NCBI GenBank assembly: GCA_028282885.1
Contig: JANQGX010000079.1
Span: forward strand, 1-64,000
DNA from: SAR324 cluster bacterium
Lineage (GTDB): Bacteria > SAR324 > XYD2-FULL-50-16
Reading direction: 5' to 3'
DNA length: 64,000 nt
Shown here: positions 57,483-64,000 of the stretch, piece after piece
Layout: every line of letters starts with the position of its first letter
Position numbering within the stretch: position 1 is the first letter of the stretch
Translations under genes and position numbers: made by a program
Notes under the pieces: generated by a model
Seen by the model: the letters and a program-made list of their open reading frames with translations, nothing else
Told to the model about the DNA's origin: nothing
Database searches by the model: none

Positions 57483-57809
57483 AAATTTCTCCAAAGTATT
57501 AGGATTGCCGACCTGACAATTCCATTCAGACAGGTTGTATTTTGCGCAACGCTTTTTATTCTTTATTGATGAGAGTTTATTCCCTGATGCTTGTTAGCTC
57601 CGCCTATGGTTGTTTAGGTTCGAATTGACATCAGATATAACATTGATATTAAAAAATATTAAGTAATATGTACAGCGCTGTTCACCCTTTAAATCAATTT
57701 CTTGAACTCAATCCGATATCGTGAAATGTTTCTATTTCCCATCCCCGGATCCTGTTTTTGTGCAGGATTTGTTGATACCTCAGTCCCGGGACTGTCTTTT
57801 GTTGGATCA
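57483..57809 (-). other. intergenic region with a perfect 14-bp palindrome
   Basis: These 327 bases lie between the Lrp-family gene and the deaminase gene on the minus strand. The only notable element is CAGTCCCGGGACTG at 57781-57794, 16 bases past the Lrp stop. It could form a hairpin at the 3' end of the Lrp transcript, but the T run follows it on the plus strand, not in the Lrp direction. No gene was seen. Confidence 0.4.
57781..57794. repeat. perfect palindrome CAGTCCCGGGACTG
   Basis: A 14-base perfect palindrome followed on the plus strand by TCTTTT. On the minus strand it is just past the end of the Lrp-family gene, so it may be a transcript-end hairpin or a protein-binding site. Confidence 0.5.
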
Positions 57810-58244
57810 CTAGATCCATTTATTGTAGTTTTGCAAGGTCATGAAGGTTTCGGTTGAGACAATTGAATCCAGGTTGGCCAGATCGTTACAGAGAAAAGTA
57901 ATCAAAGCATAGGGTTCAAGGAAAACCTCTATAATCAGATCGTATCTTCCGGTGACAATAGATGTTGAATTGACATGTTCCAATCTGGACACTGCTTCGG
58001 CCGTTTTTTCCAGATCTTTACTGACAGCCACCTTGGCTCCCAGGAAGATCACCTGTTTTTCCTTGATTTGATTTGAATTTACTAACCCTTTTACCTTCAG
58101 ATAGTCGTTTTCAGTCAGCTTTCTGATTCGATTACGAACGGTACCTTCAGATACGGAGAGCTTGGAAGCGATTTCGTTATTAGAGATCCTGCCGTTTTTA
58201 TTAAGGCAGGAGATAATTTCCATATCAATATTGTCTATTTTCAT
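57810..58244 (-). CDS. Lrp/AsnC family transcriptional regulator
   Basis: The 144-residue protein has an N-terminal helix-turn-helix (DMEIISCLNKNGRISNNEIASKLSVSEGTVRNRIRKL, shown here as landmarks at about 7-43) and a C-terminal ligand-binding RAM domain (about 65-140) with VTGRYDLIIEVF. It is divergent from alanine dehydrogenase and most likely controls it in response to alanine or another amino acid. The gap between them holds repeated GAATTAC sites that are good operator candidates. Confidence 0.9.
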   Translation of the reverse strand: MKIDNIDMEIISCLNKNGRISNNEIASKLSVSEGTVRNRIRKLTENDYLKVKGLVNSNQIKEKQVIFLGAKVAVSKDLEKTAEAVSRLEHVNSTSIVTGRYDLIIEVFLEPYALITFLCNDLANLDSIVSTETFMTLQNYNKWI

Positions 58245-58627
58245 AAGATTGCTTGACTGTGAGTTAGGCTTTTAACTGAATGACAGATCAGGTCAGAGAA
58301 TTTTGATCCGGATTTCCATACCATCTTCTAGCAGTACTATAAAGTGCTCTTTCGCTCAACCTTCAACTGTCTGCAATTTAAAACGTAAAAATAATGCCAA
58401 ATGAAACCCATATGATGTTCAGCTTTCAAACAGCCGGAGCTTCCGTTCATAAGAGCCTGCACTTGTGTTTTTTAATAGTCCGGTGTGAGTAATAAACACT
58501 GTGAAGATGGCAGTGAATTACGCAACACACAATCAAGAATTGACATATTACGAATTACAGATTAAATTGAGACCATAATTGACAAAATACGTAATTCAAT
58601 CCGTTGAGTATTGTAAAGGAGATAAAG
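58245..58627 (+). promoter_or_regulatory. lrp-ald divergent regulatory region
   Basis: This 383-base gap has three copies of GAATTAC or its complement: 58515-58521, 58552-58558, and GTAATTC at 58591-58597, spaced 37 and 39 bases, close to whole turns of DNA. The last two lie within larger, 15-of-20-matching direct repeats (58539-58558 and 58578-58597), each beginning ATTGACA. This periodic layout is typical of Lrp-type binding arrays. Which regulator binds is inferred. Confidence 0.55.
58540..58568 (+). promoter_or_regulatory. candidate ald promoter
   Basis: TTGACA at 58540-58545 and TAAATT at 58563-58568 with a 17-base spacer fit a sigma-70-like promoter, about 60 bases before the ald start. 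Two of the GAATTAC sites flank or overlap it, so an Lrp-family protein bound there could block or aid RNA polymerase. Confidence 0.5.
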
Positions 58628-59740
58628 ATGATTGTTGGTATTCTGAAAGAGATTAAGACCGAAGAGAACAGAGTTGCCATGACACCCTCCGGTGTTGAGG
58701 TGATGAAGATGAATCAACATACGGTTCTGGTGGAAAAAGGTGCAGGCATCGGAAGCGGATTTGAAGATGAAATGTATGTCAATGCCGGTGCCGATATCAT
58801 TGATACCCCAAAGGAAATCTATGATCGTGCGGATATGGTCATGCATGTTAAGGAGCCAATGCCTCAAGAATACGACATGATCAGGGAAAACCAGATTGTT
58901 TTTACCTATCTGCATCTGGCAGCAGCGGAAGAGCTTACCCATGCGTTAATTAAAAGTAATTCCGTCTGTATTGCCTATGAAACAATCCAGAAAGCCGATG
59001 GCTCTTTGCCGCTCCTGACACCGATGAGTGAGGTTGCCGGCCGGATGGCGATTCAGCAAGGTGCCAAGTACCTGGAAATGGCCCAGGGAGGAGAAGGGGT
59101 TCTTCTGGGAGGCGTTCCCGGTGTTGATCCCGGAACAGTACTGGTCCTGGGAGGTGGTGTCGTAGGAACCAATGCAGCAAAAATGGCTTGTGGTCTCGGG
59201 GCCAAAGTATATTTGCTGGATATGAATCTGGAGAGGCTGCGTTACCTGAGTGATGTTATGCCCTCGAATTGCTTTCTGTTGATGTCGAGCCCGGCCACGA
59301 TTCGACGTTTGATCATGGAAGCCGATGTGGTTGTCGGGGCCGTCCTGATTCCCGGAGCCAAGGCAAGTCGATTGGTGAACAGGGATATGTTAAAGACAAT
59401 GAAAAAGGGAGCGGTTCTTGTCGATGTGGCAATTGACCAGGGAGGGTGCTTTGAAACGTCGGAGCCGACCACCCATACCGATCCCATCTATACTGTAGAA
59501 GGCGTGACGCATTATTGTGTTGCCAATATGCCCGGGGCTTTGGCTAAAACCTCAACCCTTGCGTTGACCAACGCAACTCTATCCTACGCCGTTTCAATTG
59601 CTAACAAGGGATGGCAAAAGGCTTGTAACGAAAGTGAGGAAATCCGAAAAGGTGCCAACGTGATTAATGGCAAAGTTTGTTATAAAGGTGTTGCGGATGC
59701 CTTTAATCTGGACTACGTACCGGTCGAGGATCTGCTTTGA
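58628..59740 (+). CDS. ald: alanine dehydrogenase
   Basis: From ATG at 58628 the protein is 370 residues and begins MIVGILKEIKTEENRVAMTP, the signature opening of Ald. It has GGGVVGTNAAKMACGLGAKV as the NAD-binding motif (about 175-195) and a C-terminal PGALAKTSTLALTNATL. It reversibly converts alanine to pyruvate and ammonia with NAD. AAGGAG precedes the start by 7 bases. It is controlled most likely by the divergent Lrp-family regulator. Confidence 0.95.
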   Translation: MIVGILKEIKTEENRVAMTPSGVEVMKMNQHTVLVEKGAGIGSGFEDEMYVNAGADIIDTPKEIYDRADMVMHVKEPMPQEYDMIRENQIVFTYLHLAAAEELTHALIKSNSVCIAYETIQKADGSLPLLTPMSEVAGRMAIQQGAKYLEMAQGGEGVLLGGVPGVDPGTVLVLGGGVVGTNAAKMACGLGAKVYLLDMNLERLRYLSDVMPSNCFLLMSSPATIRRLIMEADVVVGAVLIPGAKASRLVNRDMLKTMKKGAVLVDVAIDQGGCFETSEPTTHTDPIYTVEGVTHYCVANMPGALAKTSTLALTNATLSYAVSIANKGWQKACNESEEIRKGANVINGKVCYKGVADAFNLDYVPVEDLL

Positions 59741-59770
59741 TCATCCGGTAAAGTCTCTACCGAAATTCGT

Positions 59771-59821
59771 TGAAGGGAGTGTGCATTCCTGATCTGATTT
59801 TCAGAGTATCAACTCCCTTCA
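59771..59821 (+). repeat. 10-bp inverted repeat downstream of ald
   Basis: TGAAGGGAGT (59771-59780) and ACTCCCTTCA (59812-59821) are perfect complements around a 31-base loop, 30 bases past the ald stop and near the end of the convergent 59873 gene. No U tract follows, so it may be a transcript-stabilising hairpin or a weak terminator. Confidence 0.5.
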
Positions 59822-59872
59822 GTAACATATTAAACCAGGTATGTTCCAAAACCTGCTAAATTGACTTACCTG

Positions 59873-60172
59873 TTACTTCTGATGATGCCGATCATGGTCA
59901 TGTCCGGTCTGGGACCGAATCGAGACATGACCTTTTTCCGTCGGTCTTTTTGATTTTCGTTTGGCTACTTTGCCTGTGAAGGCAACCCGTGGTCTTCCAA
60001 AAATTCTGTTTCTTTTCAACTCATCGGGTATAATCTTTTCGTCGCTACCAAGATGATCCCGATGCAGTTTCCTTCCTGACTTCAACGCCTTCCAAAAGCG
60101 CTTTGCCAGAGCCTCTCCAATTTGATCAGAGGCTAACGATACCAGGTTCCCGGGAATAGTCTCTTTTTTCAT
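59873..60172 (-). CDS. small basic protein with a His-rich C-terminus
   Basis: The ATG at 60172 follows a perfect ribosome binding site (AGGAGG, 5 bases away). The 99-residue product is basic, with a helical start (SLASDQIGEALAKRFWKALKSGRK), a run of Arg/Lys (GKVAKRKSKRP) and a C-terminus GHDHDRHHQK that could bind metal. No family is recognised. A longer in-frame extension to 60295 lacks a ribosome binding site and looks non-coding. Confidence 0.6.
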   Translation of the reverse strand: MKKETIPGNLVSLASDQIGEALAKRFWKALKSGRKLHRDHLGSDEKIIPDELKRNRIFGRPRVAFTGKVAKRKSKRPTEKGHVSIRSQTGHDHDRHHQK

Positions 60173-60460
60173 GGATTCCTCCTCTTTTATCTGATTATTT
60201 GTTTCAAGGGGAGTTAAGGACAGTATACATCCGTTGCCAGTAGATTTCAAATGACTTGTGATCCGGGAATGCATCAAAAGAATGTGGGAACTCAATCACA
60301 ATCTCTTTCCGCTTGTCTAACTCTCACCTTTTTGGAGCGGCTATATTCCGCTGACCACTGGTCGGTTTGGTTTACCTGAAATAACCATAAGAAAAGATTT
60401 GGGGATTCCCAATTTGAGGGATACGGATTCAGAAATCCATTATATACGGCAGGATCAGCT

Positions 60461-61354
60461 CTACTTCAGTGCCAGGTTCCAGCAGGTGTATATTCCCAGG
60501 CAAAAGATTATCAAGGATACGAGTTGGATAGTGTGGCTTCTAAGATATCTATGATTTGAGAAGGGGAGGAAGAGGATTCCGACAGTCGCTCCGCTCAGGA
60601 ATCCGAACAGATGGGCCGTAACATCAGTCTGGGGATTGGTTCCCAACATGGCAAACAGCCCGAAACCTGCCATGAATGGTACCAGGTAACGTCCCTTGAA
60701 TTGCCGCTTGTGATAGTAGTTTCTGATGCCGAAAATGCTTATGATACCAACTGCAGCAAAAACAGCCGTCGATGCGCCTATGGCATCATGCCCGACCTGG
60801 TAGAAAACAGCATTCAACAGGTTCCCCAGGGCTGCGGCTATTAAAATAAGCAACCAGGATACACCCATGCCGACAAAAGTGTTGACGCCGCCAGCAAATA
60901 CGATCAGGCCGACCATATTGCTCAACAAGTGCGCATCGTCCACATGCAGGGTTAGGGATGTAGCTAGTCTCCACCAGTCACCGTTCAGTATTTTATCTGC
61001 CGTAAACCGACCCTGGGCGAGCCAGATACTTCGGAGATCAATTCGGGTGGTGAACCAGTGAAACCCTCCCAGGGCAATCGATAACCAGACATTGATCCAG
61101 GAAAATCCAAATACCTGAATTTTCTGCTTGCTTATCATTGGAGGCCAATCTTCGTTCTCCTCCAGGTAAATGCTAATTTCCTGTTTTGTATAATCTTCCT
61201 GATGAAGAGGGATATAGAAAATTTTTTGCCAATACCCATTTTTGGATGAGAACGGAATGGCCCTTGAGAGCAGAAGGAGTTCGATCTCCTTAAATTCCCT
61301 GTTGCTGCTTACTTGAACGGTGAAAAACTCATCACTGGTGCTGAAATCGATCAT
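60461..61354 (-). CDS. rhomboid family intramembrane serine protease
   Basis: The 297-residue protein has six or seven membrane segments. Rhomboid residues are clear: N146 in the HLLSNMVG helix, the catalytic serine S195 in GASTAVFA and the catalytic histidine H248 in TAHLFGF. The first ~75 residues are a soluble cytosolic domain, longer than minimal rhomboids, rich in acidic residues (EENEDWPP). It should cut membrane proteins near their ends. Substrate is unknown. Confidence 0.9.
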   Translation of the reverse strand: MIDFSTSDEFFTVQVSSNREFKEIELLLLSRAIPFSSKNGYWQKIFYIPLHQEDYTKQEISIYLEENEDWPPMISKQKIQVFGFSWINVWLSIALGGFHWFTTRIDLRSIWLAQGRFTADKILNGDWWRLATSLTLHVDDAHLLSNMVGLIVFAGGVNTFVGMGVSWLLILIAAALGNLLNAVFYQVGHDAIGASTAVFAAVGIISIFGIRNYYHKRQFKGRYLVPFMAGFGLFAMLGTNPQTDVTAHLFGFLSGATVGILFLPFSNHRYLRSHTIQLVSLIIFCLGIYTCWNLALK

Positions 61355-61532
61355 CTAATTTCTATCGATACCCGGTTTGATTGGGATTTCAATCTGGATA
61401 AAATCCGTGAATTCCGGATTGGATTAATCCGCTTCAATCTCATTAACGTTTTGTGTCTATGCCAAGAAGATATCCAATTTCCAAAAACGCTTGGTCAAGG
61501 GCATTGAACGACTGATTACCCGGAGGACTTTT

Positions 61533-63773
61533 TTAAAGCCCTGTATAATAGGTGACAAAGGTGTCCAAAGATTTAATCGCCGATCGAATATCGGTGAACA
61601 CAGGTAAACCGTTGCTCTCCAGAATCCCGACAAATTCCTGGTAGTATTGCCCGGCATTAACCGATATCACCATCGGTTTTGAATACCGTTCGCTGAGGTC
61701 CACCAAAAGGCTGGCCAATCCATCATCATCACGGCAACTCTGGGGAGTCGTTTTCAAAGATATGGGATGGGGAACAATAGCCACAAACACGCAATCCACG
61801 TTTTCGTCCTGCAGAATGGCTTCCACGAAATCGGTATACATCCGATCATCCGCCATAGGTGATATATCGAGAAACGGAGACCCCGTATCAACCAGTCCGA
61901 AGCGGTTTATCTTATTCAGCTTTTCCACAGTCTCTTCACTCAGAACGGCCTGATTCAGATTCTTCAATTCATCCGCCCCAACAGTTGATTCAAAACCGGC
62001 ATTTACAACCCCGGCAACACGATTGCTGTGAGGAATTTTATTATGCAGCAAGGAGAAGGTTTGTACGATATTATAATGTTCTTCAATATTCTCCACGAGA
62101 ATTATACCGGCCTGTTTGCAGGCCGCCTTGAAGACATCGTAACTCCCTGACATGGCCGCCGTATGGGAAGCCGCAGCTTTTGCTCCTGCGTCGGTTTTTC
62201 CCGATTTATAGATGATAATCGGTTTGCCGGATTTAAGGCCAAGTTCAAAAAACTGTCTTCCTTCTCCCGGATGGAGCCCTTCCAGATAGAGAGCGATAAC
62301 ATCAATTGTTTCTCTTTCGGAATAGTATTCTATCAGGTCTGTCACCCGAACATCATATTGATTTCCGAAACTCACAATAGACTTGAAGATCTTTGAATGG
62401 TTAAATCTGTCCAGGGCCGTGACTGAAAAGGCACCGCTCTGGGTTAACAGCAAAGAGTTACTGAATTTGGAGTATCCTATTTCCAAACGCTCTTGTTCCA
62501 TAAACAGGGTGTTAACCCCTTTTCTGCTTTCCTCCGGTGCTCGAAAGACTCCCATACAATTAGGGCCAATGACGCGGGTATTTGCCGGCTTTACTCGATC
62601 AACCCGACTGATAAAATCGGTGTATTCAATGTCGGAAGGAATTCCCGGAATCAGAATAATACCCTTGGGGGTCCTGGGTGCAAGATCAGTCATGAAGGAT
62701 TCAATGAATTTCGCCGGTGCGGTGTAGACTATCAGATCGATTTGATCATCGATCTCATTCAGATCTTTATATAAGGCGTAGTGTTTGGACCCAAAAGAGA
62801 TTTCCCCGCCTTTGGGATTGACCAGATAGAGGTCATCGCGATCCATATCATGCAGCAAATGGGCAACGTCCCTGCCAAGACTGTAACGATCCATATCCGA
62901 AGAGACGCCGATGACGGCAACTCCCCTGGGATTAAAAAAACCTTCCAGATTAAAGGGATTGACACCCGGAAGGGGAATTGACCTCTCCGAAGTCTCAGCA
63001 ATTTCAGCATATCCGTCAATCGCTACAAACCTCCCATCCTTGGTAATGACAAACGGATTCACATCCAGGCTGGTCATGATAAAACCGGGATCTTCCTTGC
63101 GAACTCCTGAATAGTGGTAAGCCAGACGACTGATTGCCAGAATGGTTTTGGCAAATAAATCCAGGTATTCGAGTTGATTGAATTCCTTGAATTTATGACG
63201 GATGTTCAGCGTGTTGACCATTTTGTCAGCACTCTCTTCATCGAGTGGAGGCAGAAATAGATTGGCAGGGTCGAAATGTTTTGCAAAAAACTCGGCATCA
63301 CTCCCTCCTTTGCTTAAGGTAAGAATTGGTCCGAAAGCCGGATCTTCTTTGAATCCGATCAGAACTTCATGACCTAAGGCCTGTGTATGAGGAATCAGCT
63401 CAACCAGCAGAAATCCCTCGATTTTGGGTGGATCATCACTGCTGAAATGGGATAACACCTCCACTTTCATCTGGTTAACCACAAACTGGACAAAGAGAGG
63501 GTCCAGATAATCCACTCGTTTTACCCCTCCATATTTTTGCTTGTGAGCGATCTGGGTTGAGACAATCTTGATAATCAGACTGTGGTTGAAAGATTGTAAC
63601 AGACCATGATTGATTTCTGATGGATCTTTGATGAAGGAATAACGCGGTGTATCCAGACCGATGCAATCCAATACCCGGTAAACCTCAAACTCAAAAAGCG
63701 AATGGCGCTTTTCTGTCAAAGCTTTTTCAAACACCTGGTCCACCGCCTGGATTTGTGCTTTTGTTAATGTCAT
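61533..63773 (-). CDS. ADP-forming acyl-CoA synthetase, ATP-grasp domain first
   Basis: The ~746-residue protein belongs to the acetate-CoA ligase (ADP-forming) family. The N-terminal ~260 residues are the ATP-grasp part (KIVSTQIAHKQKYGGV and SLDVNPFVITKDGRF), then a CoA-binding domain starts at about 280 (FFNPRGVAVIGVSSD). The C-terminal half has the alpha-subunit motif SHTAAMSGSYDVF with the likely phospho-accepting histidine near residue 538. This is the reverse domain order of the archaeal alpha-beta enzymes. It makes ATP from acyl-CoA by substrate-level phosphorylation, or activates acids. GAGGAG precedes the start, which may be the GTG at 63776 or the ATG at 63773. Confidence 0.88.
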   Translation of the reverse strand: MTLTKAQIQAVDQVFEKALTEKRHSLFEFEVYRVLDCIGLDTPRYSFIKDPSEINHGLLQSFNHSLIIKIVSTQIAHKQKYGGVKRVDYLDPLFVQFVVNQMKVEVLSHFSSDDPPKIEGFLLVELIPHTQALGHEVLIGFKEDPAFGPILTLSKGGSDAEFFAKHFDPANLFLPPLDEESADKMVNTLNIRHKFKEFNQLEYLDLFAKTILAISRLAYHYSGVRKEDPGFIMTSLDVNPFVITKDGRFVAIDGYAEIAETSERSIPLPGVNPFNLEGFFNPRGVAVIGVSSDMDRYSLGRDVAHLLHDMDRDDLYLVNPKGGEISFGSKHYALYKDLNEIDDQIDLIVYTAPAKFIESFMTDLAPRTPKGIILIPGIPSDIEYTDFISRVDRVKPANTRVIGPNCMGVFRAPEESRKGVNTLFMEQERLEIGYSKFSNSLLLTQSGAFSVTALDRFNHSKIFKSIVSFGNQYDVRVTDLIEYYSERETIDVIALYLEGLHPGEGRQFFELGLKSGKPIIIYKSGKTDAGAKAAASHTAAMSGSYDVFKAACKQAGIILVENIEEHYNIVQTFSLLHNKIPHSNRVAGVVNAGFESTVGADELKNLNQAVLSEETVEKLNKINRFGLVDTGSPFLDISPMADDRMYTDFVEAILQDENVDCVFVAIVPHPISLKTTPQSCRDDDGLASLLVDLSERYSKPMVISVNAGQYYQEFVGILESNGLPVFTDIRSAIKSLDTFVTYYTGL

Positions 63774-64000
63774 CACTCCTCTTTTGACTGTTTATGACAG
63801 CTTTTCCATATTTTACTTCCCCAACCCCTGTTTTGACCCCGTTTTTTACACAGAGGCTGCTGTGAGTCATGCTGCCGGAATTTAATGGCTGAATGCAATA
63901 ATCCGTTGATTGGTCAGTTCACGTTCTGTTCTTTTACCGGTATGCCAGAGGTTCAATCCCGTCTCTTGTATGTCGGGTTAGTTTGGTTTCAAGTTGGCAT

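Noticed and set aside
57781..57800. Palindrome plus T run read as a plus-strand intrinsic terminator
   Set aside because: No plus-strand gene ends upstream of it, and the loop would be very small; kept only as a palindrome.
63945..63975. tRNA-like GGTTCAATCC sequence near the window end
   Set aside because: The flanking bases do not form a proper T stem, and no acceptor, D or anticodon arms can be built upstream.
1..64000. CRISPR array, insertion sequence, prophage or toxin-antitoxin genes
   Set aside because: No regularly spaced repeats, transposase, integrase or paired small toxin/antitoxin genes were seen.

Overview
The window looks like a chromosomal stretch of a Gram-negative bacterium of moderate-to-low GC. 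Supporting signs are a lipoprotein signal, TatA, HtrA-type protease, XseB, a Wzx-type flippase and a complete dTDP-rhamnose gene set. Glutaminyl-tRNA synthetase next to glutamyl-tRNA synthetase, a RarA with a long C-terminal extension, a UPF0260 protein, a multi-gene Mrp complex and an ADP-forming acyl-CoA synthetase together fit the former delta-proteobacteria (Desulfobacterota) or a neighbouring phylum. That placement is an inference. No rRNA, tRNA, CRISPR array, transposase or phage gene was found.

Region 1 (1-25428) is a large surface-polysaccharide locus. A minus-strand block (1408-5636) encodes UDP-GlcNAc 6-dehydrogenase, a PLP aminotransferase and a fused 3-dehydrogenase/N-acetyltransferase, which fits synthesis of UDP-2,3-diacetamido-2,3-dideoxy-glucuronate. 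A plus-strand operon (6209-17668) carries a LegB-like 4,6-dehydratase, an orphan E1 alpha/beta thiamine-diphosphate enzyme, a second aminotransferase, two methyltransferases, a sugar nucleotidylyltransferase, two glycosyltransferases, a flippase and rmlB. rmlC and rmlA lie on the minus strand and rmlD returns to plus. Then come cysC, a DHH phosphoesterase, a UDP-GlcNAc 4,6-dehydratase-like gene, a very recognisable UDP-sulfoquinovose synthase (SQD1/SqdB) and a 4-epimerase. The locus therefore appears to make rhamnose, a diacetamido uronic acid, a sulfonated hexose and possibly a branched sugar. No polymerase or initiating transferase was recognised.

Region 2 (25429-48876) is mostly housekeeping: glnS and gltX, fmt and hflX, a DUF2147 protein, xseB with a lipoprotein peptidase, tatA, an HtrA protease, typA, a UPF0260 protein and the extended RarA. 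Between these lie several proteins I cannot assign (29005-30018, 30667-32310, 46378-46632, 46781-47767, 48137-48346) and a hybrid histidine kinase whose receiver and HPt domains have both lost their phospho-acceptor residues.

Region 3 (48394-56577) is a minus-strand Mrp-type cation/proton antiporter operon with three large proton-channel subunits, separate E, F, G and C subunits, a free-standing DUF4040 subunit and an MbhE-MrpB fusion. A small membrane protein precedes it and a cyclic-nucleotide-binding-fold protein follows.

Region 4 (57006-64000) has a dCMP deaminase, a divergent Lrp-family regulator and alanine dehydrogenase pair with repeated operator-like sites between them, a small basic protein, a rhomboid protease and an ADP-forming acyl-CoA synthetase with its ATP-grasp domain at the N-terminus.
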